From the NCBI GenBank assembly GCA_913778275.1, contig CAJYWN010000020.1:1-46572 (forward strand): a DNA stretch of 46,572 nucleotides. Direction: 5' to 3'. This stretch comes from an uncultured Chryseobacterium sp. (GTDB taxonomy: Bacteria; Bacteroidota; Bacteroidia; Flavobacteriales; Weeksellaceae). Of this stretch, positions 16,728-24,550 are shown piece after piece. A program made the position numbers and the translations under genes. A model generated the notes under the pieces. It did not search any database. It saw nothing but the letters and a program-made list of their open reading frames with translations, and had not been told where the DNA came from. Every line of letters starts with the position of its first letter. Positions within the stretch are counted from its first letter, which is position 1.

Positions 16728-17459
16728 TTAATTAAACGGGCACAGAGGCGGGCAAGGCTGAGACCAGTCGTAGGTATTGGAAATCGTATCAATACTTCCT
16801 GAGCCTTGCAGATCATGGTAAAACGAAATAAAGATAAGAGTAGGCAAAACTCTTTGATACACTTCTGAAAACTTCAGTCCGAACGAGCATACGATTTTGT
16901 AAAGTCCCGGCTTTGAAGAAATAAGATCTTCGGAAGGCACATAAAACTTTCTGAAGATACGGCTTCCTTTAAATTCCGAACATTCTCTGTAGAACCACGT
17001 CATCGCATCGTTTCTCCATGATTCAATTGCAGTAAGTGCTACATCCTGTTCCAGCATAGGCTTGTTGGAAACCGGAAAATAGGTATCCGAATCGTAATCG
17101 ATTCTCTGCAGGTCTTTTGAAAGCACAGCATTTTTAATAACTTTATACTGTTCTGTTTCTACCAGTCTCAAATCTCCATCAAGCTCGCTCAGTGCACTGT
17201 AAGGAAATTTGTCTACGATAAGTTTCTGCCCGTTAGCATCCATTGGACATAAAATAGCTACCAGCTGACCTTTGAAAACTCCTATCTCTGCACAAAATTC
17301 GTTGTACTTATTTTGGGACTTCAGCCAGTCTACCTGTTCCGAATCAAAGGTAAACACATAATTGGTTGGGATAAGGCTTTGGATTTTGTTATAATCTGCA
17401 CAGCAGTTTGTCCATTCTGCAACGGCTACATCAAATTGATCTCTGTTGAATATATTCAT
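16728..17459 (-). CDS. Unknown protein, first gene of the kinase unit
   Basis: The 243-residue protein has no signal peptide or membrane helix and no motif I recognise. It has a Cys-Cys pair (TNCCADYN), a central mixed alpha/beta region, and an unusual Cys/Pro-rich end (SQPCPPLCPFN). It is 15 nt upstream of the membrane protein gene and therefore likely shares its mRNA. The gene starts with ATG and has a near-consensus -7 box (TATACTTG on the minus strand, 17513-17520), which would give a leader of about 50 nt. Function is unknown. Weakly similar proteins may exist as paralogues in Chryseobacterium, which could not be checked. Confidence 0.7.
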   Translation of the reverse strand: MNIFNRDQFDVAVAEWTNCCADYNKIQSLIPTNYVFTFDSEQVDWLKSQNKYNEFCAEIGVFKGQLVAILCPMDANGQKLIVDKFPYSALSELDGDLRLVETEQYKVIKNAVLSKDLQRIDYDSDTYFPVSNKPMLEQDVALTAIESWRNDAMTWFYRECSEFKGSRIFRKFYVPSEDLISSKPGLYKIVCSFGLKFSEVYQRVLPTLIFISFYHDLQGSGSIDTISNTYDWSQPCPPLCPFN

Positions 17460-17541
17460 ATTTCACGGTTTTTTTAAAGTGCCATAAAATTATATAAACT
17501 AAATTATCTGTGCAAGTATATCACATATATTTGAAAACGAT

Positions 17542-18162
17542 TTAATAATTCTTAACCGTAATGTGAAAACAACTTTGCTGCCTTTCTTTGATATAGTAAA
17601 TGCGGCCTGCGTTATAATAATATTTCAATACCTTTTCCAACGCTGCTTCGAGCTTGGAATTAGTCCTTAAAATCCCATCAAAACGCACGTACGAAATATC
17701 GAAAGAGTTGCCGTAATTGTGCGAACTGATCCCGAGCGACGCATTAGTATTAATTTTTCTTAACCTGCACTGATCTTCGAGTGTCCGGGTTATCGAGGAG
17801 ACGGTGAATGTATTTCCTTTGGTTTCTTTGCTAAACCTTGCTCCAATTTTTTCCAGCATCACTTTTCCTTTGGAAACCATCCACGCTCTGCTATAATCAA
17901 GCTTTTGAACGCGGTATCCCTTTCCGGATTTACTGATCTTGTGAAGTTTTCCATTTCTGATATATTTCTGAACAGTCTTTGAATCTTTGAGGATCTTGAT
18001 ACCAAAACCTTTAGAAGCATCCAGGTGAGGCTTATAGAGCAAAGTAGGTTCTACTTTTAAAACTTCCGTAAGGTCATAGCATGGTAATGCTTTTTTGGTT
18101 TCCTGAGAATGATAAGCTCCCAGAATAAGGAAGGCAAATGTCACACACAAAAACTTTTTCAT
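17542..18162 (-). CDS. DUF5715 family exported protein (M15-like)
   Basis: The 206-residue protein has a signal peptide (about 1-19). The segment TRTLEDQCRLRKINTNASLG, then SSHNYGNSFDISYV, gives His and Asp in the S-x-H-x-x-G-x-x-x-D arrangement of M15/VanY-like and MepA-type peptidases. The C-terminal HITVK strand can supply the last histidine ligand. It is likely a periplasmic peptidoglycan-associated protein, perhaps cutting stem peptides. The DUF5715 name is from recollection of the family; the catalytic reading is inferred from the motif. It is transcribed alone. Confidence 0.75.
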   Translation of the reverse strand: MKKFLCVTFAFLILGAYHSQETKKALPCYDLTEVLKVEPTLLYKPHLDASKGFGIKILKDSKTVQKYIRNGKLHKISKSGKGYRVQKLDYSRAWMVSKGKVMLEKIGARFSKETKGNTFTVSSITRTLEDQCRLRKINTNASLGISSHNYGNSFDISYVRFDGILRTNSKLEAALEKVLKYYYNAGRIYYIKERQQSCFHITVKNY

Positions 18163-18346
18163 TAAAGATGTTTTAATTATCCAACTAAAAATAATAAATT
18201 ATCTATTATCATTCAAATACCATAATATTTTTATATTATAAATAATCCAAATAAAACCAAAATAAATTATAAATAAATTTAAAAAAGCAGGCGATAATAC
18301 CAACTAATCATATTTATATTTACTTTTTATTTCGATATATAAATTA

Positions 18347-18354
18347 TACATTTG
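18347..18354 (+). promoter_or_regulatory. -7 promoter box of aqpZ
   Basis: The octamer TACATTTG matches TAnnTTTG exactly and lies 23 nt before the aqpZ ATG at 18378. Confidence 0.6.
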
Positions 18355-18377
18355 ATTACATTTAAAAAAATATAAAT

Positions 18378-19109
18378 ATGATGAAAAAGCTTTTTGCCGA
18401 ATTTTTCGGTACCTTCTGGCTCGTATTCGGGGGCTGCGGAAGCGCTTTGTTTGCCTCGCAAATTACACCTTCTGCCAACGGACAATTAGGAATTTTACTG
18501 ATTGGCGTATCTCTCGCATTCGGGCTTACCGTTCTTACGATGGCGTATGCTGTCGGACATATTTCAGGAGGCCATTTCAATCCTGCCGTAAGTTTCGGAT
18601 TAATGGCGGGCGGAAGATTTCCTGCCCGGGTATTGGTTCCATACATTATCGCCCAATGTTCAGGAGCTATAGCGGCTGCCGGAGCTTTATACTATATTCT
18701 AAGCACTTCCGGAATCACCGATTTTTCAGCGCCGGGTTCTTTTGCCACGAATTTTTATGACGCTCCCGTTTATTTTGAAAAAAGCTATTCTATGGGAGCA
18801 GCGTTTCTTACCGAATTTTTATTGACGGCTTTTTTCCTGATTATCATTATGGGGACAACCGATAAACATTCGAACGGAAAGTTCGCGGGAATCGCCATCG
18901 GATTAGCTCTTACCTTAATCCATCTGATTTCCATCCCGATTACGAATACTTCGGTAAATCCTGCAAGATCACTTTCTCAGGCAATTTTTGTTGGAGGGAA
19001 AGCAGTTTCTCAGCTTTGGCTGTTCTGGGCTGCACCCATTTTAGGAGGGATTTCCGGAGGGCTGATTTACAAATTCCTGCTTCAGAAAGAATCTGAAATT
19101 TCCGAATAG
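18378..19109 (+). CDS. aqpZ: Aquaporin Z, water channel
   Basis: The 243-residue protein has six membrane helices and the two half-helix NPA signatures, HFNPAVSFG (about residue 75) and [10 protein letters not shown] (about residue 195). The helix-1 [20 protein letters not shown] is the classic MIP-family start. The sequence matches the water-specific AqpZ branch rather than the glycerol facilitators. The first ATG was chosen; a second ATG follows directly. The gene stands alone with its own promoter and a bidirectional terminator. Confidence 0.93.
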   Translation: MMKKLFAEFFGTFWLVFGGCGSALFASQITPSANGQLGILLIGVSLAFGLTVLTMAYAVGHISGGHFNPAVSFGLMAGGRFPARVLVPYIIAQCSGAIAAAGALYYILSTSGITDFSAPGSFATNFYDAPVYFEKSYSMGAAFLTEFLLTAFFLIIIMGTTDKHSNGKFAGIAIGLALTLIHLISIPITNTSVNPARSLSQAIFVGGKAVSQLWLFWAAPILGGISGGLIYKFLLQKESEISE

Positions 19110-19120
19110 ATTTAATCATC

Positions 19121-19150
19121 AAAAAATCCTGCTTGTCAACAGGATTTTTT
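19121..19150. terminator. Bidirectional terminator between aqpZ and the nuclease-like gene
   Basis: An 11-bp perfect stem (AAAAAATCCTG with CAGGATTTTTT) has an 8-nt loop and T runs on both sides. It separates two convergent genes. Confidence 0.88.
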
Positions 19151-19166
19151 GTGGTAATCGAATATT

Positions 19167-19712
19167 TTACTTTAATTTTTTAATATCAAAAGGATTCTTA
19201 AAAATCAGTTCTTCATGCTTTCCTTTGATTTCCATTTTGCGATGCAGTAAATTGAGCGCCATTTTCCGGATGAACAAATCTTTATCATTCAGAGACCAAT
19301 AAGAATCCTCATGAACTTTTCTTGGTTTTCTGATGGTATAAAATTCCGTATCCCAGGAATCTACATTATGGTAAAATTCAATAATACCACAGTGCTCCGG
19401 AATAAGAGTGTGATCTACCATCCCCATGGGAAGCAGGAAACTGAATGCATTGCAGACATAATCGCCACATGAAATTTTATCGTGCTTCAGGAACTTTTCG
19501 CCGGTATTGGAATTGGTATACGATTTTTTAAAATCATTTTTAAAGTCACTTTTTGAAAGCTTAATTTCTATCTCATGGCTAAAGCCTTCTGCATCCACGA
19601 TCAGAATATCGGCTTCCCAATCTGCCTGAAAATGATTGGTTAATACAATTTCCTTCTCAAAATTACATTGAGAATAAATAAACGCATGAACCAATTCTTC
19701 TATTTTTAACAT
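19167..19712 (-). CDS. PD-(D/E)XK-like protein (possible MmcB-type nuclease)
   Basis: The 181-residue protein has the core pattern of PD-(D/E)XK nucleases: EADILIVDAEGFSHEIEIKL, with a metal-ligand Asp (EAD), then Glu-x-Lys (EIEIK) on the next strand, about residues 34-55. A preceding helical region and a trailing helix (KSDFKNDFKKS) complete the small fold. It resembles the MmcB / VRR-like DNA repair group or phage-type single-domain nucleases, but similarity outside the core is not obvious. The gene stands alone between aqpZ and a repeat array, with no restriction or phage neighbours. Nuclease activity is inferred from the motif. Confidence 0.6.
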   Translation of the reverse strand: MLKIEELVHAFIYSQCNFEKEIVLTNHFQADWEADILIVDAEGFSHEIEIKLSKSDFKNDFKKSYTNSNTGEKFLKHDKISCGDYVCNAFSFLLPMGMVDHTLIPEHCGIIEFYHNVDSWDTEFYTIRKPRKVHEDSYWSLNDKDLFIRKMALNLLHRKMEIKGKHEELIFKNPFDIKKLK

Positions 19713-19779
19713 CTTTTTAATTTGACGGATTCCATTTACATGCCGTCTAAACTGTTTTAATTTACGTCGATTATTGTGT

Positions 19780-19950
19780 CTAAATTTATATTGATAGATT
19801 GCATCCTATCCTTGTATAGATCGTCCCCTTATGATTTAAACTTATACTGATAAGATTTCATCCTATCCTTGTATAGGTCGTCCCCTTATGATCTAAATTT
19901 ATACTGATAGGATTTCATCCTATCCTCGTATAGGTCGTCCCTTCGGGACT
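19780..19950. repeat. Tandem array of three 56-58-bp structured repeats
   Basis: Three adjacent units (19780-19835, 19836-19892, 19893-19950) share the order CTAAATTTAT-ACTGATAG-GATTTC-ATCCTATC-CT-GTATAGG-TCGTCCC. Unit 3 contains two perfect hairpins: GATAGGAT/ATCCTATC and GTCCC/GGGAC, each with a 3-nt loop that reads GAA on the minus strand. Units 1 and 2 have lost the second arm of GTCCC/GGGAC and carry a mismatch or deletion in the first. The 343-bp gap (19713-20055) holds nothing else I recognise; no gene is present. Confidence 0.8.
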
Positions 19951-20055
19951 CCAATGTTTTTATTTTAATAACCATTTTGAGGTTAAGCAGGATGAGCAGC
20001 TATATTTTTTAAAACTTTTACTCACTTATCTTTTTATACCTTACAACTCTCAAAC

Positions 20056-21054
20056 CTAACTCACCAGCAGGCTGCATCCCCGAATATCCGAGTGGTCAAT
20101 TCTCCCCAAAACCTGAAATTTATCTCCGACGGTTTTTCCTAAATCCTGAGTGGCAATGAATGCACAGGAATGAATATTTGCCAAATCGATAATATTGATC
20201 GCACCGGTTCTTCCTTCTTTTTCATAATTAAAAGGATCTTCCGCGTTTCGGATCATGATTCTCATCCAATTCGGGCACTGGTACTCATTCTCTCCTAAAG
20301 AATACGCTTGGGAAAGAAGTTCGGTCATGGAATATTCGGAATAGATTTTTTCTGTTTTAAAACCTTCCTGTAAAATTTTCAGCAATTCATCCTTAGTCAT
20401 TTCCTCTTTTCTTCCTTTCATCCCGCCGGTTTCAATCACTGTTAGAGAGTCGGAGAATTTGAGAGTTTTAGCGTTTGAGTCGCAATAATCAAGAAAATCC
20501 AGTAATGCGAAGGAAACTCCAAAAAGAATGACTTTTTTATTTCCCAATTTATTTAAAAGTTTAAACAAATCTTCGTGGTTATAAAGAAAATAGCCATTTT
20601 CAGGTTTTGCCGATTTTTTCATCAGATAATCAACCATATAGATCAGGGAAGAATTCTGCCGTTCCAGATAGCTTGGCAACAATCCGAGGAATATGAAATC
20701 TTCCGGTTTTCCTATAAATTCATTAAAGCTTTTATAGATACTTTCCTGATAGAGGTTTTCGTCTGCTATAAAATGTTTCGAAAGATTCATCTGAGTGGTC
20801 CCGGAACTTTGAAAGAAAAGATCTGACCTCACATTTTTATCGATAATCTGATGGTTTTTAAACATCTCGATCGGAAGAAACGGAATTTTGCTCAGCTCAT
20901 CTATATCATCAGGATTAATGTTGAGGTAATCTACAAAACGTCTGTAAATCTCAACATTTTCATATTGGTAACGGAAAGTTCTGAGTGATGCCGACAGAAA
21001 GTCCTGCTCGGTTTGTATGTTGAATATTGTATCCACTGCAAAAAAGTATTTCAC
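20056..21054 (-). CDS. LuxE-like acyl-protein synthetase
   Basis: The 332-residue protein belongs to the LuxE/acyl-adenylate (ANL-like) group. It has the phosphate loop FFQSSGTTQM (about 80-90), the ETGGMKGR segment and the A8-like YSEYSMTELLSQAY. LuxE activates a fatty acid as acyl-AMP and passes it to a protein thiol. The start used is GTG (21054); an in-frame GTG six codons later is possible. No luxC reductase or acyltransferase lies nearby, so this is a stand-alone acyl activator of unknown target. An 8-nt repeat is embedded in the coding region (20441-20480). Confidence 0.85.
   Translation of the reverse strand: MKYFFAVDTIFNIQTEQDFLSASLRTFRYQYENVEIYRRFVDYLNINPDDIDELSKIPFLPIEMFKNHQIIDKNVRSDLFFQSSGTTQMNLSKHFIADENLYQESIYKSFNEFIGKPEDFIFLGLLPSYLERQNSSLIYMVDYLMKKSAKPENGYFLYNHEDLFKLLNKLGNKKVILFGVSFALLDFLDYCDSNAKTLKFSDSLTVIETGGMKGRKEEMTKDELLKILQEGFKTEKIYSEYSMTELLSQAYSLGENEYQCPNWMRIMIRNAEDPFNYEKEGRTGAINIIDLANIHSCAFIATQDLGKTVGDKFQVLGRIDHSDIRGCSLLVS
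20441..20480 (+). repeat. AGTTTGAG octamer tandem repeat inside a coding region
   Basis: Five consecutive 8-nt units (TGTTAGAG, AGTCGGAG, AATTTGAG, AGTTTTAG, CGTTTGAG) match the octamer of the intergenic loci at 1589 and 23751. On the minus strand they encode part of a variable linker of the LuxE-like protein (SNAKTLKFSDSLT) just before ETGGMKGR. Confidence 0.6.
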
Positions 21055-21211
21055 TCTTATTGTCTCATTTTAAGTCAATTAATAAAACAAGTGAGTTTTT
21101 TAATATTTTTTTAATATAAATTTTAAATTTTTGGTCGGGTTATTGCAATTACAAAACCGGAATATGGATTAAAAACAAGAGTGAACTTTGGTTCGCTTGT
21201 GAATTACCTCT

Positions 21212-22003
21212 TTACGGGGTAATTTTTTTTGCATTTATATCAAATGCTTTGAGCTGAAACTCGCTTTCAAACACTCCGTATGTAAAGTAGGAGATCCAGT
21301 CGCCCAGATTAATGTATTTTGCTTTTCCTTCCAGCTCCATAATCATCGGAAGATGCCGGTGGCCGTAAATAAAGTAATCTATTTTCTGTGTTTTAAGCTT
21401 TTCTTTGGAATAAATAATCAGAAATTCTTTATCCTCACCCAAAAATTCTTTGTCTTCATCACCGGAAATCATTTTATTTTTCTGAGACATATACAGCGCT
21501 ATTTTCATCGCTATATCAGGATGCAGCCACCTGAAAAACCATTGCGCGACAGGGTTGGTGAAGACTTTTTTCATTCTTTTATATCCCTTGTCGCCCGGTC
21601 CGAGGCCATCTCCGTGGGCTAGCAGAAACTGCTTTCCTCCCATCTCAAAATATTGCTTCGTATAAAAAACGGTACAGCCAATTTCTTCTTCGAGATAATC
21701 TTTCATCCACAGATCATGATTTCCTACAAAAAAATAAATATGAATTCCGTGGTCTTTCAGTTCGGCAATCTTACCTAAGACGCGTACATATCCTTTCGGG
21801 ATTACGTGTTTCCATTCGTGCCAGAAATCAAAAAGGTCTCCCATTAAAAACAGCACCTGTGCATCATGCTTGATCTCATCCATCCAGCGGATAAAAAGTT
21901 CTTCCCGCACCTTGCTTTCCTTTGGATCCGGAGCACCGAAATGCTGGTCGGAAGCAAAATATACTTTTTTTCCAGGTTCTAAATTAATGGTTGTCTTTAA
22001 CAC
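21212..22003 (-). CDS. lpxH: UDP-2,3-diacylglucosamine diphosphatase
   Basis: The 263-residue metallophosphoesterase has SDQHFGAPD, GDLFDFWHEW, GNHD and HGDG in the right order for the binuclear metal site of LpxH. It cleaves UDP-2,3-diacylglucosamine to lipid X in lipid A synthesis, at the cytoplasmic face of the inner membrane. The C-terminal segment YGHRHLP is the last ligand histidine motif. The start is GTG, 23 nt after the queD stop, so the two genes form one unit. A hairpin overlaps the stop codon, but with its T run on the plus strand, so it does not terminate this gene. Confidence 0.9.
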   Translation of the reverse strand: MLKTTINLEPGKKVYFASDQHFGAPDPKESKVREELFIRWMDEIKHDAQVLFLMGDLFDFWHEWKHVIPKGYVRVLGKIAELKDHGIHIYFFVGNHDLWMKDYLEEEIGCTVFYTKQYFEMGGKQFLLAHGDGLGPGDKGYKRMKKVFTNPVAQWFFRWLHPDIAMKIALYMSQKNKMISGDEDKEFLGEDKEFLIIYSKEKLKTQKIDYFIYGHRHLPMIMELEGKAKYINLGDWISYFTYGVFESEFQLKAFDINAKKITP

Positions 22004-22026
22004 TTCTGAATATTTATTGATCTAGA

Positions 22027-22473
22027 TTACTGATTGTCCTCTGCAAACCATTCTCCATAAGAGTTTTCGGTTTCATGAAGTTTAAGATAAGCCAGGGAAA
22101 TTCCTTCCGGAAGCTTAGATTTTATCTTCGCAGCGATAGCATACAGCATATTTTCGCAGGTCGGCTGAAACGTACAGTAAATTACTTTATGTCCTTTTCC
22201 TTCAAGATCTTCTCCAAGTTCCTTATGCGGGGAAAGTCCGTTGATCAGCACCGCATGATCCCAGACGTCTACAATTTCAGATTTTACGATACTTTTGATG
22301 TCTCCAAAATCTACCACCATCCCGTTTTTGGGATTTTCCAAATCATTAACAGGCTTTCCTTTTACCGTTACAAACAGCTTGTAGGAATGCCCATGCATAT
22401 TTTTACATTTTCCGTCATAATTATACAGCACGTGCGCTGTTTCGAATGTAAAAATTTTTGTAATTCGTATCAT
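22027..22473 (-). CDS. queD: 6-carboxy-5,6,7,8-tetrahydropterin synthase
   Basis: With the ATG at 22473 the protein has 148 residues. It has zinc ligands His14 (FETAH), His27 and His29 (NMHGHSYKL) and the catalytic Cys23 (GKCKNMHGH). It converts 7,8-dihydroneopterin triphosphate in queuosine precursor synthesis. The longer reading frame reaches 22536, but this start is preferred because the -7 promoter box sits just in front of it and the encoded product then begins at the conserved MIRITKIFTFETAH. It is the first gene of a unit with lpxH. Confidence 0.92.
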   Translation of the reverse strand: MIRITKIFTFETAHVLYNYDGKCKNMHGHSYKLFVTVKGKPVNDLENPKNGMVVDFGDIKSIVKSEIVDVWDHAVLINGLSPHKELGEDLEGKGHKVIYCTFQPTCENMLYAIAAKIKSKLPEGISLAYLKLHETENSYGEWFAEDNQ

Positions 22474-22477
22474 GGTG

Positions 22478-22485
22478 CAAAGATA
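22478..22485 (-). promoter_or_regulatory. -7 promoter box abutting the queD start codon
   Basis: The minus strand reads TATCTTTG, an exact TAnnTTTG match, four bases before the ATG. This places the transcription start at or next to the ATG (leaderless) and also argues for the short queD start. Confidence 0.6.
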
Positions 22486-22578
22486 AGGAATTTGCTTTGA
22501 GTTTGGGTTGGGTAAATTCTGATCTAATAAGATCAACAGAGTAAGAAACTGATAAGGAAATAAATTTTAATATACCTC

Positions 22579-22962
22579 TTACAAAACATCCAGCCAGTCA
22601 CTTTCCAGTCTTATAATTCGTTGCGTTTCCCTATCAATGAAAACCCAGAGTGTTAATGAATCTGCTACCAGCTGATCATTGCAGTAAAATTCTACTTTTC
22701 TGGGCTGTCTGATACCTTCAGGAGTTTTCGGATAGGTTTTTATGGTGATGGTTTCTCCAATATACACCTGCTTTTTGTATTGAATATGATGATCCAGAAG
22801 CATCCACACATCATCCGGATTGTTGGTTTTATGTTTCACAAAATCCCAGTGTTCACCGGCAATTTCTTCCACCCATTTGACGTACTGAACATTATTGACG
22901 TGATTATTCCTATCAATATGTTCTTCTGTTATTTCTACCTGTTTTTCATAAATCAAGCTCAT
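22579..22962 (-). CDS. Acyl-CoA thioesterase (4HBT/hot-dog fold)
   Basis: The 127-residue protein (from ATG 22962; an in-frame TTG three codons upstream is less likely) has the hot-dog pattern DRNNHVNNVQYVKWVEE, with the conserved Asp and helix of the 4HBT family. The segment DHHIQYKKQVYIGETITI follows. It hydrolyses acyl-CoA; the substrate is unknown. It resembles the YbgC/FatA-like group. A -7 box lies 18 nt upstream. It is transcribed alone, ahead of the queD unit and in the same direction. Confidence 0.82.
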   Translation of the reverse strand: MSLIYEKQVEITEEHIDRNNHVNNVQYVKWVEEIAGEHWDFVKHKTNNPDDVWMLLDHHIQYKKQVYIGETITIKTYPKTPEGIRQPRKVEFYCNDQLVADSLTLWVFIDRETQRIIRLESDWLDVL

Positions 22963-22979
22963 CTTATTCAATATTTATT

Positions 22980-22987
22980 CAAAAATA
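22980..22987 (-). promoter_or_regulatory. -7 promoter box of the thioesterase gene
   Basis: The minus strand reads TATTTTTG, an exact TAnnTTTG match, 18 nt before the ATG chosen for the gene. Confidence 0.55.
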
Positions 22988-23077
22988 AACATAAAATAAA
23001 AAATCTGTCTAAGCTTTTGGCATCATAAAAATTCTGCCAATTAAATAGATTTGTATATTCGCAGAAATTAAGCACAG

Positions 23078-23731
23078 ATGATATTAGATATTTTGTTCCC
23101 GAACCGCTGCCTGGGTTGCAGTTCTATTATTGCAGCCGATTTTCTGGTATGTGAGCTTTGTTTCAGCCGTGTAGATTTTATTCATTCCGGTTATTTTGAT
23201 GACAATTTCGTTAAAGAAAGATGCAGACTTCTTTTTCCTGTTGAAAATACCTTTGCTTTAATGCAGTTTGAAAAGGAAAATCTCAGCAGAAAGATCATTC
23301 ATGAATTAAAATACAAAAGCAGGGAAAAAGTCGGAAAAATTCTCGCACAATGGACGACGGAACGACTTGATTTTAAAGACCGGAAGCCTGATTTACTGGT
23401 TTCCGTACCGCTTCATCCCAAAAAACTGAAAGAAAGAGGCTACAATCAGCTTCATGTCTTCACAGAAGAGCTTTCTGAATTCTACGGCATTCCCTTTGAT
23501 CATAATTTAATCAAAAGAAATCAGTATTCAAAAGCACAGGCTCTAAAAAACAGACAGCATCGATTAAGGTCAGAAAATGTGTTTACTATTACCAGAAGTG
23601 TTACAGGAAAAAATATTCTCATCATTGATGACGTATTCACTACCGGGAACACGATTGCTTCTATTGCCTGGGAAATCCTCAAATCAGGTGACAATACAGT
23701 TAATGTGCTGGTAATGGCGATGGATGTGTAA
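23078..23731 (+). CDS. ComF family phosphoribosyltransferase-like protein
   Basis: The 217-residue protein has an N-terminal zinc-binding cysteine pattern (Cys11, Cys14, Cys25, Cys28) and the PRPP-binding loop ILIIDDVFTTGNT (about 185-197). These are the two signatures of ComF/GntX proteins. ComF is needed for DNA uptake in naturally competent bacteria, but the family is also found outside competence. Other competence genes are not visible here. The role as a DNA-uptake protein is therefore only a possibility. Confidence 0.85.
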   Translation: MILDILFPNRCLGCSSIIAADFLVCELCFSRVDFIHSGYFDDNFVKERCRLLFPVENTFALMQFEKENLSRKIIHELKYKSREKVGKILAQWTTERLDFKDRKPDLLVSVPLHPKKLKERGYNQLHVFTEELSEFYGIPFDHNLIKRNQYSKAQALKNRQHRLRSENVFTITRSVTGKNILIIDDVFTTGNTIASIAWEILKSGDNTVNVLVMAMDV

Positions 23732-23750
23732 AGGTTTAATAAAGATTCAG

Positions 23751-23774
23751 AGTTTAAGAGTTTAAGGGTTTGAG
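23751..23774 (+). repeat. AGTTTGAG octamer tandem repeat, locus 3
   Basis: Three adjacent octamers (AGTTTAAG, AGTTTAAG, GGTTTGAG) lie in the 120-bp gap between the ComF and hydrolase genes. Confidence 0.6.
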
Positions 23775-23851
23775 GTTTTTTAAATTAAGCTGTTTTTGTC
23801 ATACTACAGGTAAATAAATTTTAGTAATTTTCCGGTAAATCAACTGCCATT

Positions 23852-24541
23852 ATGCTGAATCTTATTTTACTTCACGGCGCTTTAGGGCACAGCCAAATCT
23901 TTGAACCCTTTAAAGCAGAGCTTTCAAAATATTTTACCATTCATACGCCTTTATTTTCGGGACATGGAACTTCCGTGCTTCCGGTAGACGGAATCAGCAT
24001 AGAAAAATATACCGATGAGCTGAAAGATTTTATCGAAAAGAATGGTTTGAAAGATGTATATCTTTTCGGACACAGTATGGGCGGTTACGTAGCCCTCTGT
24101 TATGCGTCGGAATATCCTGAAAAGATTCATTCTGTCATGACTCTGGGAACCAAGTTCAACTGGACGGAAGAGCAGGCATTGAAAGAAAGTAAAATGCTCA
24201 ATCCGGAAGTTATTGCGGAAAAAGTTCCCCAATATGCAGCGCTTCTGGAATCGCAGCACGGAGAAAAATGGAAGCAACTTTTGCATTCAATTGCGGATCT
24301 GATGATTTCTTTAGGGAAAAATCCTCCTTTAAAAGACAAACTTTCAACAATAAACACTCCTGTTCAGATTATGGTAGGAGACCATGATAATATGGTAACG
24401 CTTGAAGAAAGCATGGAAGTCTACAGAAGTCTTCCGAATGCAAGACTGGCAGTGTTGCCGAAAACCAAGCATCCGGTGGATAAAGTAAGAACTGACCTTT
24501 TGCTTCATCTTCTGAAAGATTTCTGGAGGCTCTCGGAATGA
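23852..24541 (+). CDS. Alpha/beta hydrolase
   Basis: The 229-residue protein has a clear alpha/beta hydrolase fold: oxyanion region LLHGALGHS, nucleophile elbow GHSMGGY with Ser (about residue 73), acid VGDHDN (about 178-183) and the late His of TKHPVD. The substrate is unknown; it resembles small esterases and thioesterases. There is no signal peptide. It stands alone and ends just before a terminator that belongs to the opposite gene. Confidence 0.85.
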   Translation: MLNLILLHGALGHSQIFEPFKAELSKYFTIHTPLFSGHGTSVLPVDGISIEKYTDELKDFIEKNGLKDVYLFGHSMGGYVALCYASEYPEKIHSVMTLGTKFNWTEEQALKESKMLNPEVIAEKVPQYAALLESQHGEKWKQLLHSIADLMISLGKNPPLKDKLSTINTPVQIMVGDHDNMVTLEESMEVYRSLPNARLAVLPKTKHPVDKVRTDLLLHLLKDFWRLSE

Positions 24542-24550
24542 TTTATTAAA

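Noticed and set aside
13202..18162. Type VI secretion locus
   Set aside because: Only the DUF2235 protein is suggestive; no Hcp, VgrG, sheath, baseplate or ClpV genes are present.
19780..19950. CRISPR-like array
   Set aside because: The whole unit repeats with no unique spacers, there are only three units, and no cas genes are present.
21202..21224. Hairpin overlapping the lpxH stop codon
   Set aside because: Its T run lies on the plus strand, where no gene precedes it; on the minus strand it lacks a T run. It is mostly coding sequence.
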